Positions 19,423 through 28,063 of a stretch of 64,000 bases of DNA are shown here, in pieces. The notes under the pieces are model-generated. The model was not told the origin of the DNA. It did no database searches and was given only the letters and a program-made list of their open reading frames with translations. The position numbers and the translations under genes are program-made. The DNA lies in the NCBI RefSeq assembly GCF_001506165.1, contig NZ_CP011427.1, positions 62,001 through 126,000 on the forward strand. The letters run 5' to 3'. Position 1 is the stretch's first letter, and every line of letters begins with the position of its first letter. This DNA is from Pantoea vagans. GTDB taxonomy: Bacteria > Pseudomonadota > Gammaproteobacteria > Enterobacterales > Enterobacteriaceae.

Positions 19423-20442
19423 ATGGCTTTTCATTTCTCTGTAAAACAATCACTTGCGGCAACGTTGATATCAATGTCGTTATTGCAAGCTGCCCCAGCC
19501 TTCGCCGCCACGGTGTATGGCGAGCAGCTGGAAGGCTTTTCCTACCCGCATCCGCTGCAACATTTTAATTTTTCCTCTCAGCAGCAGTCGCTCAGTATGG
19601 GATACATGGATGTGAAGCCCACGCAGCAGGCCAATGGTCAAACGGTGGTGTTGCTGCACGGTAAAAATTTCTGCGGCGCAACGTGGGACGACACCATTAA
19701 TGCACTGAGCCAAAAGGGCTATCGCGTCATCGCGCCGGATCAGATTGGCTTCTGCACCTCAACCAAACCCGCTAACTATCAATACAGCTTCCAGCAACTG
19801 GCGCTGAATACGCACCAGCTGTTACAGCAGTTGGGTATCGAGAAAGCCATTATCGTCGGGCACTCAACCGGCGGTATGCTGGCCACGCGCTATGCACTGA
19901 TGTATCCGCAGCAGACGCAGAAGTTGGTGCTGGTGAATCCGATTGGTCTGGAAGACTGGAAAGCGAAAGGTACGCCATGGCGCTCGGTGGATCAGTGGTA
20001 TCAACGTGAGCTTAAGCTGAATGCGGCGGGCATTAAAAAGTACGAGCAGAACACCTATTACAGTGGTCAGTGGAAGCCAGAGTATGACAAATGGGTGGAT
20101 ATGCTGGCGGGGTTAAACAGCGGACCGGGCCACAAGAAAGTGGCGTGGAACTCGGCGCTGATTTACGACATGATCTTTACCCAGCCGGTCTATTATGAAT
20201 TTAAAGACCTGAAAGTACCCACCACTTTGATGATCGGCACGGCGGATACCACGGCGATTGGCAGCGACATTGCGCCTCCAGCCATTAAAGCGCAGTTGGG
20301 ACACTACAACGTGTTGGGCAAGCAAGTTGCACAGATGATTCCCGGCGCGCGTTTAATCGAGTTCCCGGGGTTGGGACACGCGCCACAGATGGAAGAACCA
20401 CAGAAATTTAATCAGACGTTAATTAGCGATTTAGCGCAGTGA
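19423..20442 (+). CDS. Secreted alpha/beta hydrolase
   Basis: 339-residue alpha/beta-hydrolase-fold protein with a Sec signal peptide (about 1-28, ending AAPAFA). The oxyanion region is VVLLHGKNFCGATW, the nucleophile elbow GHSTGG at about 147-152, the acid is probably Asp in IGTADTT, and the catalytic His is in LGHAPQME near the C-terminus. Strongly preceded by a purine-rich ribosome site. It stands divergent from a SoxS-like regulator, which may control it. The substrate (ester or lactone) cannot be told from the sequence. Confidence 0.85.
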   Translation: MAFHFSVKQSLAATLISMSLLQAAPAFAATVYGEQLEGFSYPHPLQHFNFSSQQQSLSMGYMDVKPTQQANGQTVVLLHGKNFCGATWDDTINALSQKGYRVIAPDQIGFCTSTKPANYQYSFQQLALNTHQLLQQLGIEKAIIVGHSTGGMLATRYALMYPQQTQKLVLVNPIGLEDWKAKGTPWRSVDQWYQRELKLNAAGIKKYEQNTYYSGQWKPEYDKWVDMLAGLNSGPGHKKVAWNSALIYDMIFTQPVYYEFKDLKVPTTLMIGTADTTAIGSDIAPPAIKAQLGHYNVLGKQVAQMIPGARLIEFPGLGHAPQMEEPQKFNQTLISDLAQ

Positions 20443-20477
20443 TTGAAGGTGGGAGCGGAAGGGCGGCCTGAGAGCCT

Positions 20478-20524
20478 CACCCTACTGGCCGCAGCTGTTC
20501 GTAGGGGCGTGACTTGGCACGCCC
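20478..20524. repeat. Degenerate palindromic repeat
   Basis: CACCCTACTGG ... TTCGTAGGGGCG followed by GGGCGTGACTTGGCACGCCC. It has the same CTAC/GTAG spacer and arm layout as the other palindromic loci, between the hydrolase and the convergent cyclase gene. Confidence 0.55.
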
Positions 20525-20530
20525 ATGATG

Positions 20531-21505
20531 TTATCGCGCCTGCTGCTTTTTGCCGTTCTTGGCGGCGTACATGCGCGCATCGCTGCTCTCCAGCAACTGT
20601 TCCAGCGATTGCGGATGGTCCGGGTCAAATTCCACGATGCCAGACGAGAAGTGCAGCGCATAGCGACGTTCCAGGTCACTGGTTTGCTGTTGCAGGAAGC
20701 GATCAAAACGCGCCAGTACGCCTTCCGCATCGTCCTGCTGCAAGCCGTTGAACAGCACTACAAACTCGTCTCCGCCTAAGCGGGCAAAGATATCGGCATG
20801 GCGGAAGCTCACCTTCATCGCATCGGCAAAATCCATCAGTGCGCGATCGCCTTCACGGTGGCCCAGCGTATCGTTGATGGCTTTAAAGCGATCAAGATCG
20901 AGGAAGGTCAAGCTGGCTGGCAGCTGCTTCACCTGACACTCATTCAGCGCCAACTGGCCGAGTGTCATAAACCCACGGCGGTTGGTGATCTGCGTCAGCT
21001 CATCCGAGGTGGCGGTCTGGAAAGCCACCAGCTCCGCTTCGGCCATCGCCGCGAGATCGCGCAGCGTATGCATATCGTCAGCGTTAAATTCGCGTGCATG
21101 GTGGTCAACGATGCACAACGTGCCGACCTTCGCACCCGCGGGCGTGCGCAGCGGACAACCCGCGTAGAAACGGACGGGATTCTCGGCGGTATTCACTAAG
21201 GGGTTATCGTGGAAGCGCTCATCTTCGAGGGCGTTCTCCACCACCATGATATCGTCCTGCAAGATGGCGTGGCCGCAGAACGAGGTATTGCGAGGGGCGG
21301 TGGTGCCGCTGGACCCGGCAATCGATTTGAACCATTGATGGTCCTCTTCCAGCAGGCTGACAAGCGCCACTGGCACGCCAAACAAACGACGGGCAAGGCG
21401 GGTTAATCGGTCAAAACGCTCTTCTGCAGGCGTGTGCAGAATGTTGAGCGCACGTAACTGGGCCAGACGATGTGACTCGTCCGCAGGCAGTGCAGGTGCT
21501 TTCAT
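20531..21505 (-). CDS. GAF-GGDEF diguanylate cyclase
   Basis: 324-residue soluble signalling enzyme that would make cyclic di-GMP from GTP. A GAF domain occupies about 20-160 (FCGHAILQDDIMVVENAL, then RFYAGCPLRTPAGAKVGTLC). A GGDEF domain occupies about 168-320, with intact active site RLGGDEFVVLF. Five residues before the GGDEF motif is RHAD, the RxxD inhibitory site for product feedback. No membrane segment is seen, so the GAF domain probably senses a cytoplasmic ligand or redox state. Confidence 0.92.
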   Translation of the reverse strand: MKAPALPADESHRLAQLRALNILHTPAEERFDRLTRLARRLFGVPVALVSLLEEDHQWFKSIAGSSGTTAPRNTSFCGHAILQDDIMVVENALEDERFHDNPLVNTAENPVRFYAGCPLRTPAGAKVGTLCIVDHHAREFNADDMHTLRDLAAMAEAELVAFQTATSDELTQITNRRGFMTLGQLALNECQVKQLPASLTFLDLDRFKAINDTLGHREGDRALMDFADAMKVSFRHADIFARLGGDEFVVLFNGLQQDDAEGVLARFDRFLQQQTSDLERRYALHFSSGIVEFDPDHPQSLEQLLESSDARMYAAKNGKKQQAR

Positions 21506-21575
21506 CGCGTTACTCTTTCTTTTGAATTATTCGGGTACAACATCACTGGTGTTTTACTGCCACGAGGGCATAAAG

Positions 21576-21610
21576 CGCTTAGCAACAGCTGCGATGTCTG
21601 TTGCTAAGCG
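21576..21610. terminator. Perfect 13-bp inverted repeat downstream of hemB
   Basis: CGCTTAGCAACAG and CTGTTGCTAAGCG form a perfect 13-base stem with a 9-base loop, ten bases after the hemB stop (minus strand). After the stem the minus strand reads CTTTATG, only a weak T-run. It probably ends hemB transcription or protects its 3' end. Confidence 0.6.
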
Positions 21611-21619
21611 TAACGATTA

Positions 21620-22597
21620 TCAGAGCACTTTTTGCTCGGCAAGATCAAGGGCGAAATAGCTGAAAATCAGGTCAGCGCCGGCCCGTTTAATCGCGCCAAG
21701 GCTTTCCAGAACCACATTACGTTCGTCGATAGCACCGGCTTGAGCGGCGAATTTGATCATCGCGTATTCACCACTCACCTGGTACGCAGCCAGCGGCAGA
21801 GTAGTGCGCTCGCGGATATCGCGCAGAATATCCAGGTAGGCACCTGCCGGTTTTACCATCAGTGAATCGGCCCCTTCGGCTTCATCGATCAGTGACTCGC
21901 GAATCGCCTCACGGCGGTTCATCGGATTCATCTGATAAGTTTTGCGATCGCCCTTCAACGCCGTTCCGGCTGCCTCACGGAACGGGCCGTAGAACGAGGA
22001 AGCGAACTTGGTGGAGTAAGACATGATGGCGGTATCAGTGAAACCGGCGGCGTCCAGCGCCTGACGAATGGCTTTGACCTGACCATCCATTGCCGCAGAA
22101 GGCGCAATGAAATCGGCACCGGCTTGTGCAGCGACAACGGCCTGTTTGCCGAGGTTGATCAGCGTCTGGTCGTTATCAACGCCGTGATCGCACAGTACGC
22201 CGCAATGGCCGTGGCTGGTGTATTCGCAGAAGCAGGTGTCAGACATCACGATCATTTCTGGCACGGTGTCTTTGCAGATGCGTGACATACGCGCCACCAG
22301 GCCGTTTTCATTCCACGCATCGCTGCCGGTGGCGTCGGTGTGATGGGAAATACCAAACGTCATCACTGAACGGATTCCTGCTTTGGCAATACGTTCAATT
22401 TCATACGCCAGACGTTTTTCTGGAATACGCATCACGCCCGGCATCGCATTGATTGGAACGTAATCATCCACGCCTTCTTCCACGAAGATCGGCAGGGCCA
22501 GATCGCTCAGACGGAGGTGGGATTCCTGGAACATTTCACGCATCGACGCGCTTTTACGCAGTCTTCTTGGGCGCTGGGTCAGATTGAATTCAGACAT
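21620..22597 (-). CDS. hemB: Porphobilinogen synthase (delta-aminolevulinate dehydratase)
   Basis: Condenses two 5-aminolevulinate molecules to porphobilinogen in haem synthesis. 325 residues. The zinc-binding cysteines are in [14 protein letters not shown]. The two active-site lysines are in [13 protein letters not shown] and the Schiff-base segment [10 protein letters not shown]. Length and sequence are typical of enterobacterial HemB. Confidence 0.97.
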   Translation of the reverse strand: MSEFNLTQRPRRLRKSASMREMFQESHLRLSDLALPIFVEEGVDDYVPINAMPGVMRIPEKRLAYEIERIAKAGIRSVMTFGISHHTDATGSDAWNENGLVARMSRICKDTVPEMIVMSDTCFCEYTSHGHCGVLCDHGVDNDQTLINLGKQAVVAAQAGADFIAPSAAMDGQVKAIRQALDAAGFTDTAIMSYSTKFASSFYGPFREAAGTALKGDRKTYQMNPMNRREAIRESLIDEAEGADSLMVKPAGAYLDILRDIRERTTLPLAAYQVSGEYAMIKFAAQAGAIDERNVVLESLGAIKRAGADLIFSYFALDLAEQKVL

Positions 22598-22704
22598 GCT
22601 TAAACAACTTATGCTGGTGAAAAAAGTGACGACAGTTTACCCCTTTTAGCCAGCGGGGATGAAGGATTGTGTGCTGCGTGGGGAAGAACGGAGGCTGGAT
22701 TGAA

Positions 22705-22731
22705 GGGGCGCGCCTTGGCGCGCCCTCTACA
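22705..22731. repeat. Short palindromic repeat near the proP 3' end
   Basis: GGGGCGCGCCTTGGCGCGCCC followed by TCTACA. An arm of the palindrome family plus part of the CTACA spacer, between hemB (upstream side) and the proP stop. Confidence 0.55.
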
Positions 22732-22746
22732 AAAGATGTGAGAAGA

Positions 22747-24252
22747 TTACTCGTTGATGTCCGGGTGCTGCTGCACCAGGTTTTTGCGTTTCGCCTCTAG
22801 CTTGGCGATCTCTTCATCAATATCTTCAATTTTCTGCTCAATATTGTCGTGATGCTCCTGCAGGATTTCACGCGCTTCTTCAATATCTGAAGCCGCTGGT
22901 GTGGCACCGCGCAGCGGCTTGTTGGCGGTCTCTTTCATGTAGACGCCGGTGATCAAACCAATCACCGCCACTACCATCAGGTAGTAAGCCGGCATGTAAA
23001 GATTATTGCTTGTCTCGACCAGCCACGCGGCAAAGGTCGGTGTCAAACCGGCAATCAGTACCGAGATATTAAAGGCGCTGGCCAACGCACTGTAGCGGAT
23101 GTGTGTCGGGAACATCGCGGGCAGAGAAGAAGCCATCACGCCGGTAAAGGCATTCAGGATCACCGCCAGCAGCAGCAAGCCGGCAAAAATCAGGCCGAGC
23201 ACGCCGCTGTTGATCAACATAAAGGCCGGAATCGAGAAGGCAAACAGCGCGATACTACCAATGATGATAAACGGACGGCGACCGAAGCGGTCACTTAGCA
23301 TGCCCATCACCGGCTGTACAAACAGCATCCCCATCATGATCGCGATGATGATCAGTACACCGTGATCTTCCGAGTAGTGCAGGTTATGCGACAGGTAGCT
23401 CGGCATGTAGGTCAGCAGCATGTAGTAGGTCACGTTGGTGGCAATCACCAGACCGATACAAGCCAGCAGACTTTTCCAGTGCTTGGTGGCGATCTCTTTA
23501 AACGACACTTTCGGACCGTCGCGCAGACCTTCACGATCGCCTTGCTCCAGCTTATCAACGTGCTGTTGGAACGCTGGGGTCTCTTCCAGCGCATGGCGCA
23601 GATAAAGACCAATAATGCCTAATGGCAGCGCAAGGAAGAACGGCAGACGCCAGCCCCACTCAAGGAACTTCGCTTCACCAATCACGGTGGAGATGAGCAC
23701 CACGACACCCGCACCCAGCACAAAGCCGGCGATCGAGCCGAAGTCGAGCCAGCTGCCCATAAAGCCACGTTTACGGTCTGGTGAGTATTCCGCCACAAAG
23801 ATCGAAGCACCGGTATATTCACCACCCACCGAGAAGCCCTGCGCCATTTTCGCCAGCAGCAGCAAAATAGGAGCCCAGATACCAATGGTGGCGTAAGAGG
23901 GGATTAAGCCGATACAGAAGGTACTGATCGACATGATCACAATAGTAATGGAGAGGATTTTCTGGCGTCCGTACTTATCACCGAGCATGCCGAAGAACAG
24001 GCCACCGAGCGGACGGATCAGGAAGGGAACGGAGAACGTACCCAGTGCAGCAATCATCTGCACACTTGGCGAAGCATCAGGGAAGAACACTTTACCCAAC
24101 GCATACGCCACAAAGCCATAAACACCGAAATCAAACCACTCCATCGCGTTACCCAGAGACGCGGCGGTAATGGCTTTACGTAAACGGGCGTCATCGATAA
24201 TCGTGACATCATCCAGCCCAATAGGTTTTACACGCTTCCTACGTAGTTTCAT
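22747..24252 (-). CDS. proP: Osmoprotectant:proton symporter ProP
   Basis: Inner-membrane MFS symporter of 501 residues for proline, glycine betaine and ectoine. Twelve hydrophobic segments are apparent. MFS signature regions include GGLFFGMLGDKYGRQKIL and GMLSDRFGRRPF. The cytoplasmic C-terminus (about 455-495, AREILQEHHDNIEQKIEDI then EEIAKLEAKRKNL) is the heptad-rich antiparallel coiled coil that tunes osmosensing in E. coli ProP. The N-terminus MKLRRKRVKPIGLDDVTIID is also like E. coli. A long hairpin lies in its leader. Confidence 0.96.
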   Translation of the reverse strand: MKLRRKRVKPIGLDDVTIIDDARLRKAITAASLGNAMEWFDFGVYGFVAYALGKVFFPDASPSVQMIAALGTFSVPFLIRPLGGLFFGMLGDKYGRQKILSITIVIMSISTFCIGLIPSYATIGIWAPILLLLAKMAQGFSVGGEYTGASIFVAEYSPDRKRGFMGSWLDFGSIAGFVLGAGVVVLISTVIGEAKFLEWGWRLPFFLALPLGIIGLYLRHALEETPAFQQHVDKLEQGDREGLRDGPKVSFKEIATKHWKSLLACIGLVIATNVTYYMLLTYMPSYLSHNLHYSEDHGVLIIIAIMMGMLFVQPVMGMLSDRFGRRPFIIIGSIALFAFSIPAFMLINSGVLGLIFAGLLLLAVILNAFTGVMASSLPAMFPTHIRYSALASAFNISVLIAGLTPTFAAWLVETSNNLYMPAYYLMVVAVIGLITGVYMKETANKPLRGATPAASDIEEAREILQEHHDNIEQKIEDIDEEIAKLEAKRKNLVQQHPDINE

Positions 24253-24283
24253 GAGGTTACCCTGTATTGAAATTCACAAAGTC

Positions 24284-24328
24284 CTCAACGCTGCGGACTA
24301 GCATTTAGCGATAGTCCGCGGCGTTGAG
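24284..24328 (-). promoter_or_regulatory. Long hairpin in the proP 5' leader
   Basis: Arms at 24284-24300 (CTCAACGCTGCGGACTA) and 24312-24328 (TAGTCCGCGGCGTTGAG) pair over 17 positions with one mismatch around an 11-base loop. The near arm is 31 bases upstream of the proP ATG, so the structure would lie in the mRNA leader if transcription starts further upstream. No T-run follows, so a simple terminator is unlikely. Confidence 0.7.
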
Positions 24329-24826
24329 AAAATTAAAGCATAGCCGCGAAATAGCATTTTTCCTTGGCCAGCCATAGCAATAATTAGGGGGGTAATTATT
24401 ACATTACGCGACAGAGTATACCGTTTTTGTGTGATATTTGTCATGTTTCAGCCGTTAGTTGACCATTTTTTGGCTAAAGATAGGGGTTTAACAGATGGAA
24501 AGCGCAGCAAATATAATCATGATGATCGTGCGGAAGGCCGCATGTTGCGCAGGTTTTCTGATGCTCTGCATCGATGAGCGCGTGGCTAAACAAAAATTAT
24601 ATTTTTTCGCGATTGCCAGGCGTAAGCAGGCCGAATTGTTGGTGTTATCAGCTGTGGACCGGTGATTGAACAATCAAATGTGCTGAGATGCCTTAATGTG
24701 GTGATAGCGCCAAAATTGTTGCGCAAATAAATAAGAAAATCTTATCAATAAGCGAGGCGGTAAGCTTTGCTTGCCAGCGTGTCCTCATTCGGTAATACTC
24801 TGCCGCCTGGCTCAGGTGGAGTGTTC
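24329..24826. promoter_or_regulatory. proP upstream region with a CRP-like site
   Basis: About 500 AT-rich bases between proP and the next plus-strand gene, with no credible gene. TGTGATATTTGTCATG at 24430-24445 matches one CRP half-site (TGTGA) fully and three of five bases of the other. In E. coli proP is under CRP and Fis control. AGGTGGAG before 24827 is the ribosome site of the following gene. Confidence 0.4.
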
Positions 24827-25294
24827 ATGTCGAGAAAAAACGCCCGACTGTTTGAGAATCCCTGGCTGTCGCAAATCGACAGTGTAGAAAGGAATCTTAT
24901 CAATTACGCGCCTGATGCACGGCGTGTTGCGTCTGTTGCTGTGGCTCCCGTTGGCTGGATTGACTGCGGGGAGCGTGCCGATGCGCAGTTAGCTTTACTG
25001 GCGCAACAGCCTGATGAATTGATTAAACGCTTAAAAGACTGGCGGCAGGCAGGGTTGCTCACGCGCCAGGCCGCAGAGAGCTTTCGCCAACTTCAACGTC
25101 TGACGCAAACCAGCATTGCGCGTAACCAACCCATCACGCAGCTTGAAGAGTATCAACAGTTGGTTGGGCAATTAACGCCAACCCTCGAACGGATTAACCA
25201 ACGGCTCAACGCCCAGCGGCAGCCCGCCAATATGCCGGAGGACAGCCTGGAAGTGGCGTTACGTATCGCTGAAAAACGCCGCCGATCAGAGTAG
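24827..25294 (+). CDS. Hypothetical protein, 155 residues
   Basis: I do not recognise this protein. It begins MSRKNARLFENPWLSQID, is soluble with no signal peptide, and its second half is Gln/Leu/Arg-rich and probably helical (about 65-150, e.g. EEYQQLVGQLTPTLERINQR). The start at 24827 is supported by GGTGGAG six bases upstream; the frame opens earlier at 24767 without a good ribosome site. Its end overlaps the convergent 2-hydroxyacid dehydrogenase gene by nine bases. Codon use looks native. Confidence 0.7.
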   Translation: MSRKNARLFENPWLSQIDSVERNLINYAPDARRVASVAVAPVGWIDCGERADAQLALLAQQPDELIKRLKDWRQAGLLTRQAAESFRQLQRLTQTSIARNQPITQLEEYQQLVGQLTPTLERINQRLNAQRQPANMPEDSLEVALRIAEKRRRSE

Positions 25295-26245
25295 CGAACG
25301 CAGCGGTGCGCCGGTGACCCATCCCTGAATATCTTCAACGGCCTGCGTGAAGTAGGTGCGGTAGTTGCTGTCAGCAACATAGCCAAGATGCGGTGTAGCC
25401 AGCACGTTGGGCAGCAGACGCAGCGGATGGTCAACAGGCAGCGGCTCCTGTTCAAACACATCCAAACCGGCACCGGCTAACTGGCCGGATTGCAACGCGG
25501 CAATCATCGCGCATTGATCGACAATCCCGGCGCGCGAGGTATTGATCAACAATGCTCCCGGCTTCATCTGCGCGAAAGCGTGGTTGTCGATCAGATGATG
25601 GGTGCGTTCACTCAACACCAGATGCACTGAAACAGCATCACTTGCGGCTAGCAAAGCATCCAGCGAGGTCATGCGCTCTACACCGCATTCCGCCGCACGT
25701 GCCTCAGTGAGGTTCTGGCTCCACGCGCAGACGCGCATGCCAAACGCCTGCGCCACTTTTGCCATTTCGCCACCAATTTTACCTAATCCCAGCAGGCCCA
25801 ACGTTTTGCCCTGCAAACCGAGTCCTAACGTGTGCTGCCATGGTCCGTTGCTGCGCAGTGCTTGCTGTTCGGCATAGATGTGACGAGCCAGGCCGATCAG
25901 CAAACCCCAGCTCAGTTCCATGGGCGCTGCACTGCTGCTGGCCGTGCCGCATACCGCGATGTAGCGTTCGGCGCAGGCGTGCAGATCAATGGAGGCATTG
26001 CGCATGCCGGAAGTGACCACCAGTTTGAGATTCGGCAACCGACCAATTAGTTCGGCGGTGAGTGGGGTACGTTCACGCATCACCACCAGGATATCGGCCT
26101 GTTCAATGTGACTGACCAGCTCGTCCTGATTATCATAGTGTTGAGTGAGTGCGGTCGTGCGAACGGTGGGTTCAAGCGTTGCCCAGTCGGCGAGCGACAG
26201 CGCAACGTTTTGGTAATCATCAAGAATGATGCAGTTCAGACTCAT
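25286..26245 (-). CDS. D-2-hydroxyacid dehydrogenase family protein
   Basis: 319-residue NAD(P)-dependent dehydrogenase. The nucleotide-binding motif is LGLLGLGKIGGEMA at about residues 145-158. Catalytic regions are INTSRAGIVD (Arg), GAGLDVFEQEPLP (Glu) and TPHLGYV (His). The start at MSLNCIILDDYQNVAL (26245) follows family N-termini; the frame is open to 26401 but there it lies inside the upstream EAL gene. The first 26 bases overlap the end of that gene on the same strand, which suggests translational coupling. The substrate is unknown. Confidence 0.87.
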   Translation of the reverse strand: MSLNCIILDDYQNVALSLADWATLEPTVRTTALTQHYDNQDELVSHIEQADILVVMRERTPLTAELIGRLPNLKLVVTSGMRNASIDLHACAERYIAVCGTASSSAAPMELSWGLLIGLARHIYAEQQALRSNGPWQHTLGLGLQGKTLGLLGLGKIGGEMAKVAQAFGMRVCAWSQNLTEARAAECGVERMTSLDALLAASDAVSVHLVLSERTHHLIDNHAFAQMKPGALLINTSRAGIVDQCAMIAALQSGQLAGAGLDVFEQEPLPVDHPLRLLPNVLATPHLGYVADSNYRTYFTQAVEDIQGWVTGAPLRSLL

Positions 26246-27851
26246 GGTGTTCCTCAACGAGAAGCGGCTGAGAACCCTGCTCATTGAGCCAGGCACGAAG
26301 CCGGTCATTATCCATCGGACGGGCATAATAATAGCCCTGAATAAATACCACACCACGTTGTTGCAGGTAGGCAAATTGTAACGAGGTCTCAACGCCTTCA
26401 CCTAACACGTCCAGTTCCAGCTTGTGGCACAGGTTGATGATGGCATCCAGCACTGGCGTTTCCACATCCAGCCCTTCAATGGCGTTGATAAATCCGCGAT
26501 CGATTTTCAGATAATCCAGTGGGAAAGTCAGTAGATAGGAGAGCGAACAGTGACCGGTACCGAAGTCATCGATGGCGACTTTCATACCGTGGGATTGCAG
26601 ATGGCGCAGCTTGCGAGCCACCAGTTCACCGTCGTCAATCAGGCTGCGTTCGGTGAGTTCTAAGGTTACCACCATCTGCTTATCTTTAATGCGGCGCGCG
26701 AAGCGCTGAATATCCTGCACAAAATCGGCGTGCTGCAAATGTTCTGCCGCCACATTCAGCCCAATGTGGAAGCCGGGTTCCACCTCCCAGCTTTGAATAT
26801 CTTCCGCCATCAGATCCAGCAGATGCTGGGTGAGCGGCACGATCATGCCTTCAGATTCCGCATGGCTGATAAAGATGTCTGGCCGAATCATCTCTCCATT
26901 CGGCAACTGCCAGCGCAGCAGGGCCTCTGCGCCGCTGGTGCGTTGCAGCGCCGTGCTGTAAACCGGCTGATAATGCACGGAAAATTGACGACCCCGCATG
27001 GCGCGGCGGATCTCATCGCCCCACGAAATGCGGCGGCGCAACCAGTTGGACGTCAGCACCATCAACAAAATCGAGAAAATGGCGGCCATTGGCAGGAAGA
27101 TAAACAGTGCCTGGCGCCAGGCTTTGAGCAGTTCCGACCCTGGAATGGAGACGGTGACGCTGATGGGATAGCGGTTTGATTCCGCCCGATAGGCTTCACT
27201 CTTGAAATAGAGTTGAGGGGCAACTTCACTTGGCCCGCTGGCAATCACCGCGCCGTTGCTGAACTGCAGGCTCATCTGATAACCGCGTGATTCGCCAATC
27301 GCCTGCATAAAGTCCATTAAATACTGGCCATCAATCACTGCCCAAAAGCCGGTGGTATCGGGCAGTTGGCGCACAAACACCACCGCTGGACGGTCAGGTA
27401 CGCCAAAAGTCCCCTTGATTGACACACTCCACCAGGCCTTGCCGGTAATGGGGGGAGGTTGCAGCATCATCTGGGTGAGCGTGCCATTGGTCAAACCAAA
27501 GGCCGAGGAACAACTGATATCTTCACCCCGCAGCAAACCCACCGAACGAAAATAGGCGTTCAGCGTGCCGACACGTTGCAGTTGGTTCTCGATTTTTTCA
27601 CAAGGCTGATAATGGTACTGACGCAACTGGGTAATCATATCCCAGGCGTTATCACTCATCTTTTCGGCTTGCGCTAACAGGGCGTTAGCGGTGGAAATCT
27701 GTTGCTGGCTCACCGTATGGCGCGCTTCGATGGCTGTGCAAAGGATGCCCAGTACCAAGGGTAATAACCCGGCACAGACAATTAACAGCCAGCGAAAATC
27801 ACGCGTTCGTTTTTGCGGAGGCACCAGACTTTCCTCGGTCGGTTTAAGCAA
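26220..27851 (-). CDS. CSS-motif/EAL cyclic di-GMP phosphodiesterase
   Basis: 543-residue inner-membrane signalling enzyme that would hydrolyse cyclic di-GMP. Domain order: membrane helix about 20-42; periplasmic CSS domain about 43-240 with the CSS motif in ISCSSAFG and a further Cys in QPCEKIE; a second membrane helix near 250-270; EAL domain about 285-530. The EAL domain has EALLRW, ELTERSLI, DDFGTG, LKIDRGFI, GEGVET and QGYYYARPM, so it looks catalytically complete. In E. coli such Pde proteins respond to periplasmic thiol/disulphide state. It precedes and overlaps a 2-hydroxyacid dehydrogenase gene. Confidence 0.92.
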   Translation of the reverse strand: MLKPTEESLVPPQKRTRDFRWLLIVCAGLLPLVLGILCTAIEARHTVSQQQISTANALLAQAEKMSDNAWDMITQLRQYHYQPCEKIENQLQRVGTLNAYFRSVGLLRGEDISCSSAFGLTNGTLTQMMLQPPPITGKAWWSVSIKGTFGVPDRPAVVFVRQLPDTTGFWAVIDGQYLMDFMQAIGESRGYQMSLQFSNGAVIASGPSEVAPQLYFKSEAYRAESNRYPISVTVSIPGSELLKAWRQALFIFLPMAAIFSILLMVLTSNWLRRRISWGDEIRRAMRGRQFSVHYQPVYSTALQRTSGAEALLRWQLPNGEMIRPDIFISHAESEGMIVPLTQHLLDLMAEDIQSWEVEPGFHIGLNVAAEHLQHADFVQDIQRFARRIKDKQMVVTLELTERSLIDDGELVARKLRHLQSHGMKVAIDDFGTGHCSLSYLLTFPLDYLKIDRGFINAIEGLDVETPVLDAIINLCHKLELDVLGEGVETSLQFAYLQQRGVVFIQGYYYARPMDNDRLRAWLNEQGSQPLLVEEHHESELHHS

Positions 27852-28063
27852 CAGGATACTGAATACGCTGCGGCGTCAGCAGCATATCACTTCCCGGGGC
27901 CGTGCATGGTAGCGATTTGATTTTCCTCTGAACTGATACAGGTCAATTTACCGCGTCGCTTTGCGTTAATTGACAATGTTTTGCCGTTATTGGCATTTCC
28001 CTGCGGGAAAAGCGCTGTGCCACGATGTCAGGAGAGCATATTGACCTGAAATGAGGAGTGAAA

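Noticed and set aside
24488-24673. 61-codon minus-strand frame in the proP upstream region
   Set aside because: No ribosome site, odd composition and no similarity I can see; the region is better explained as promoter DNA.
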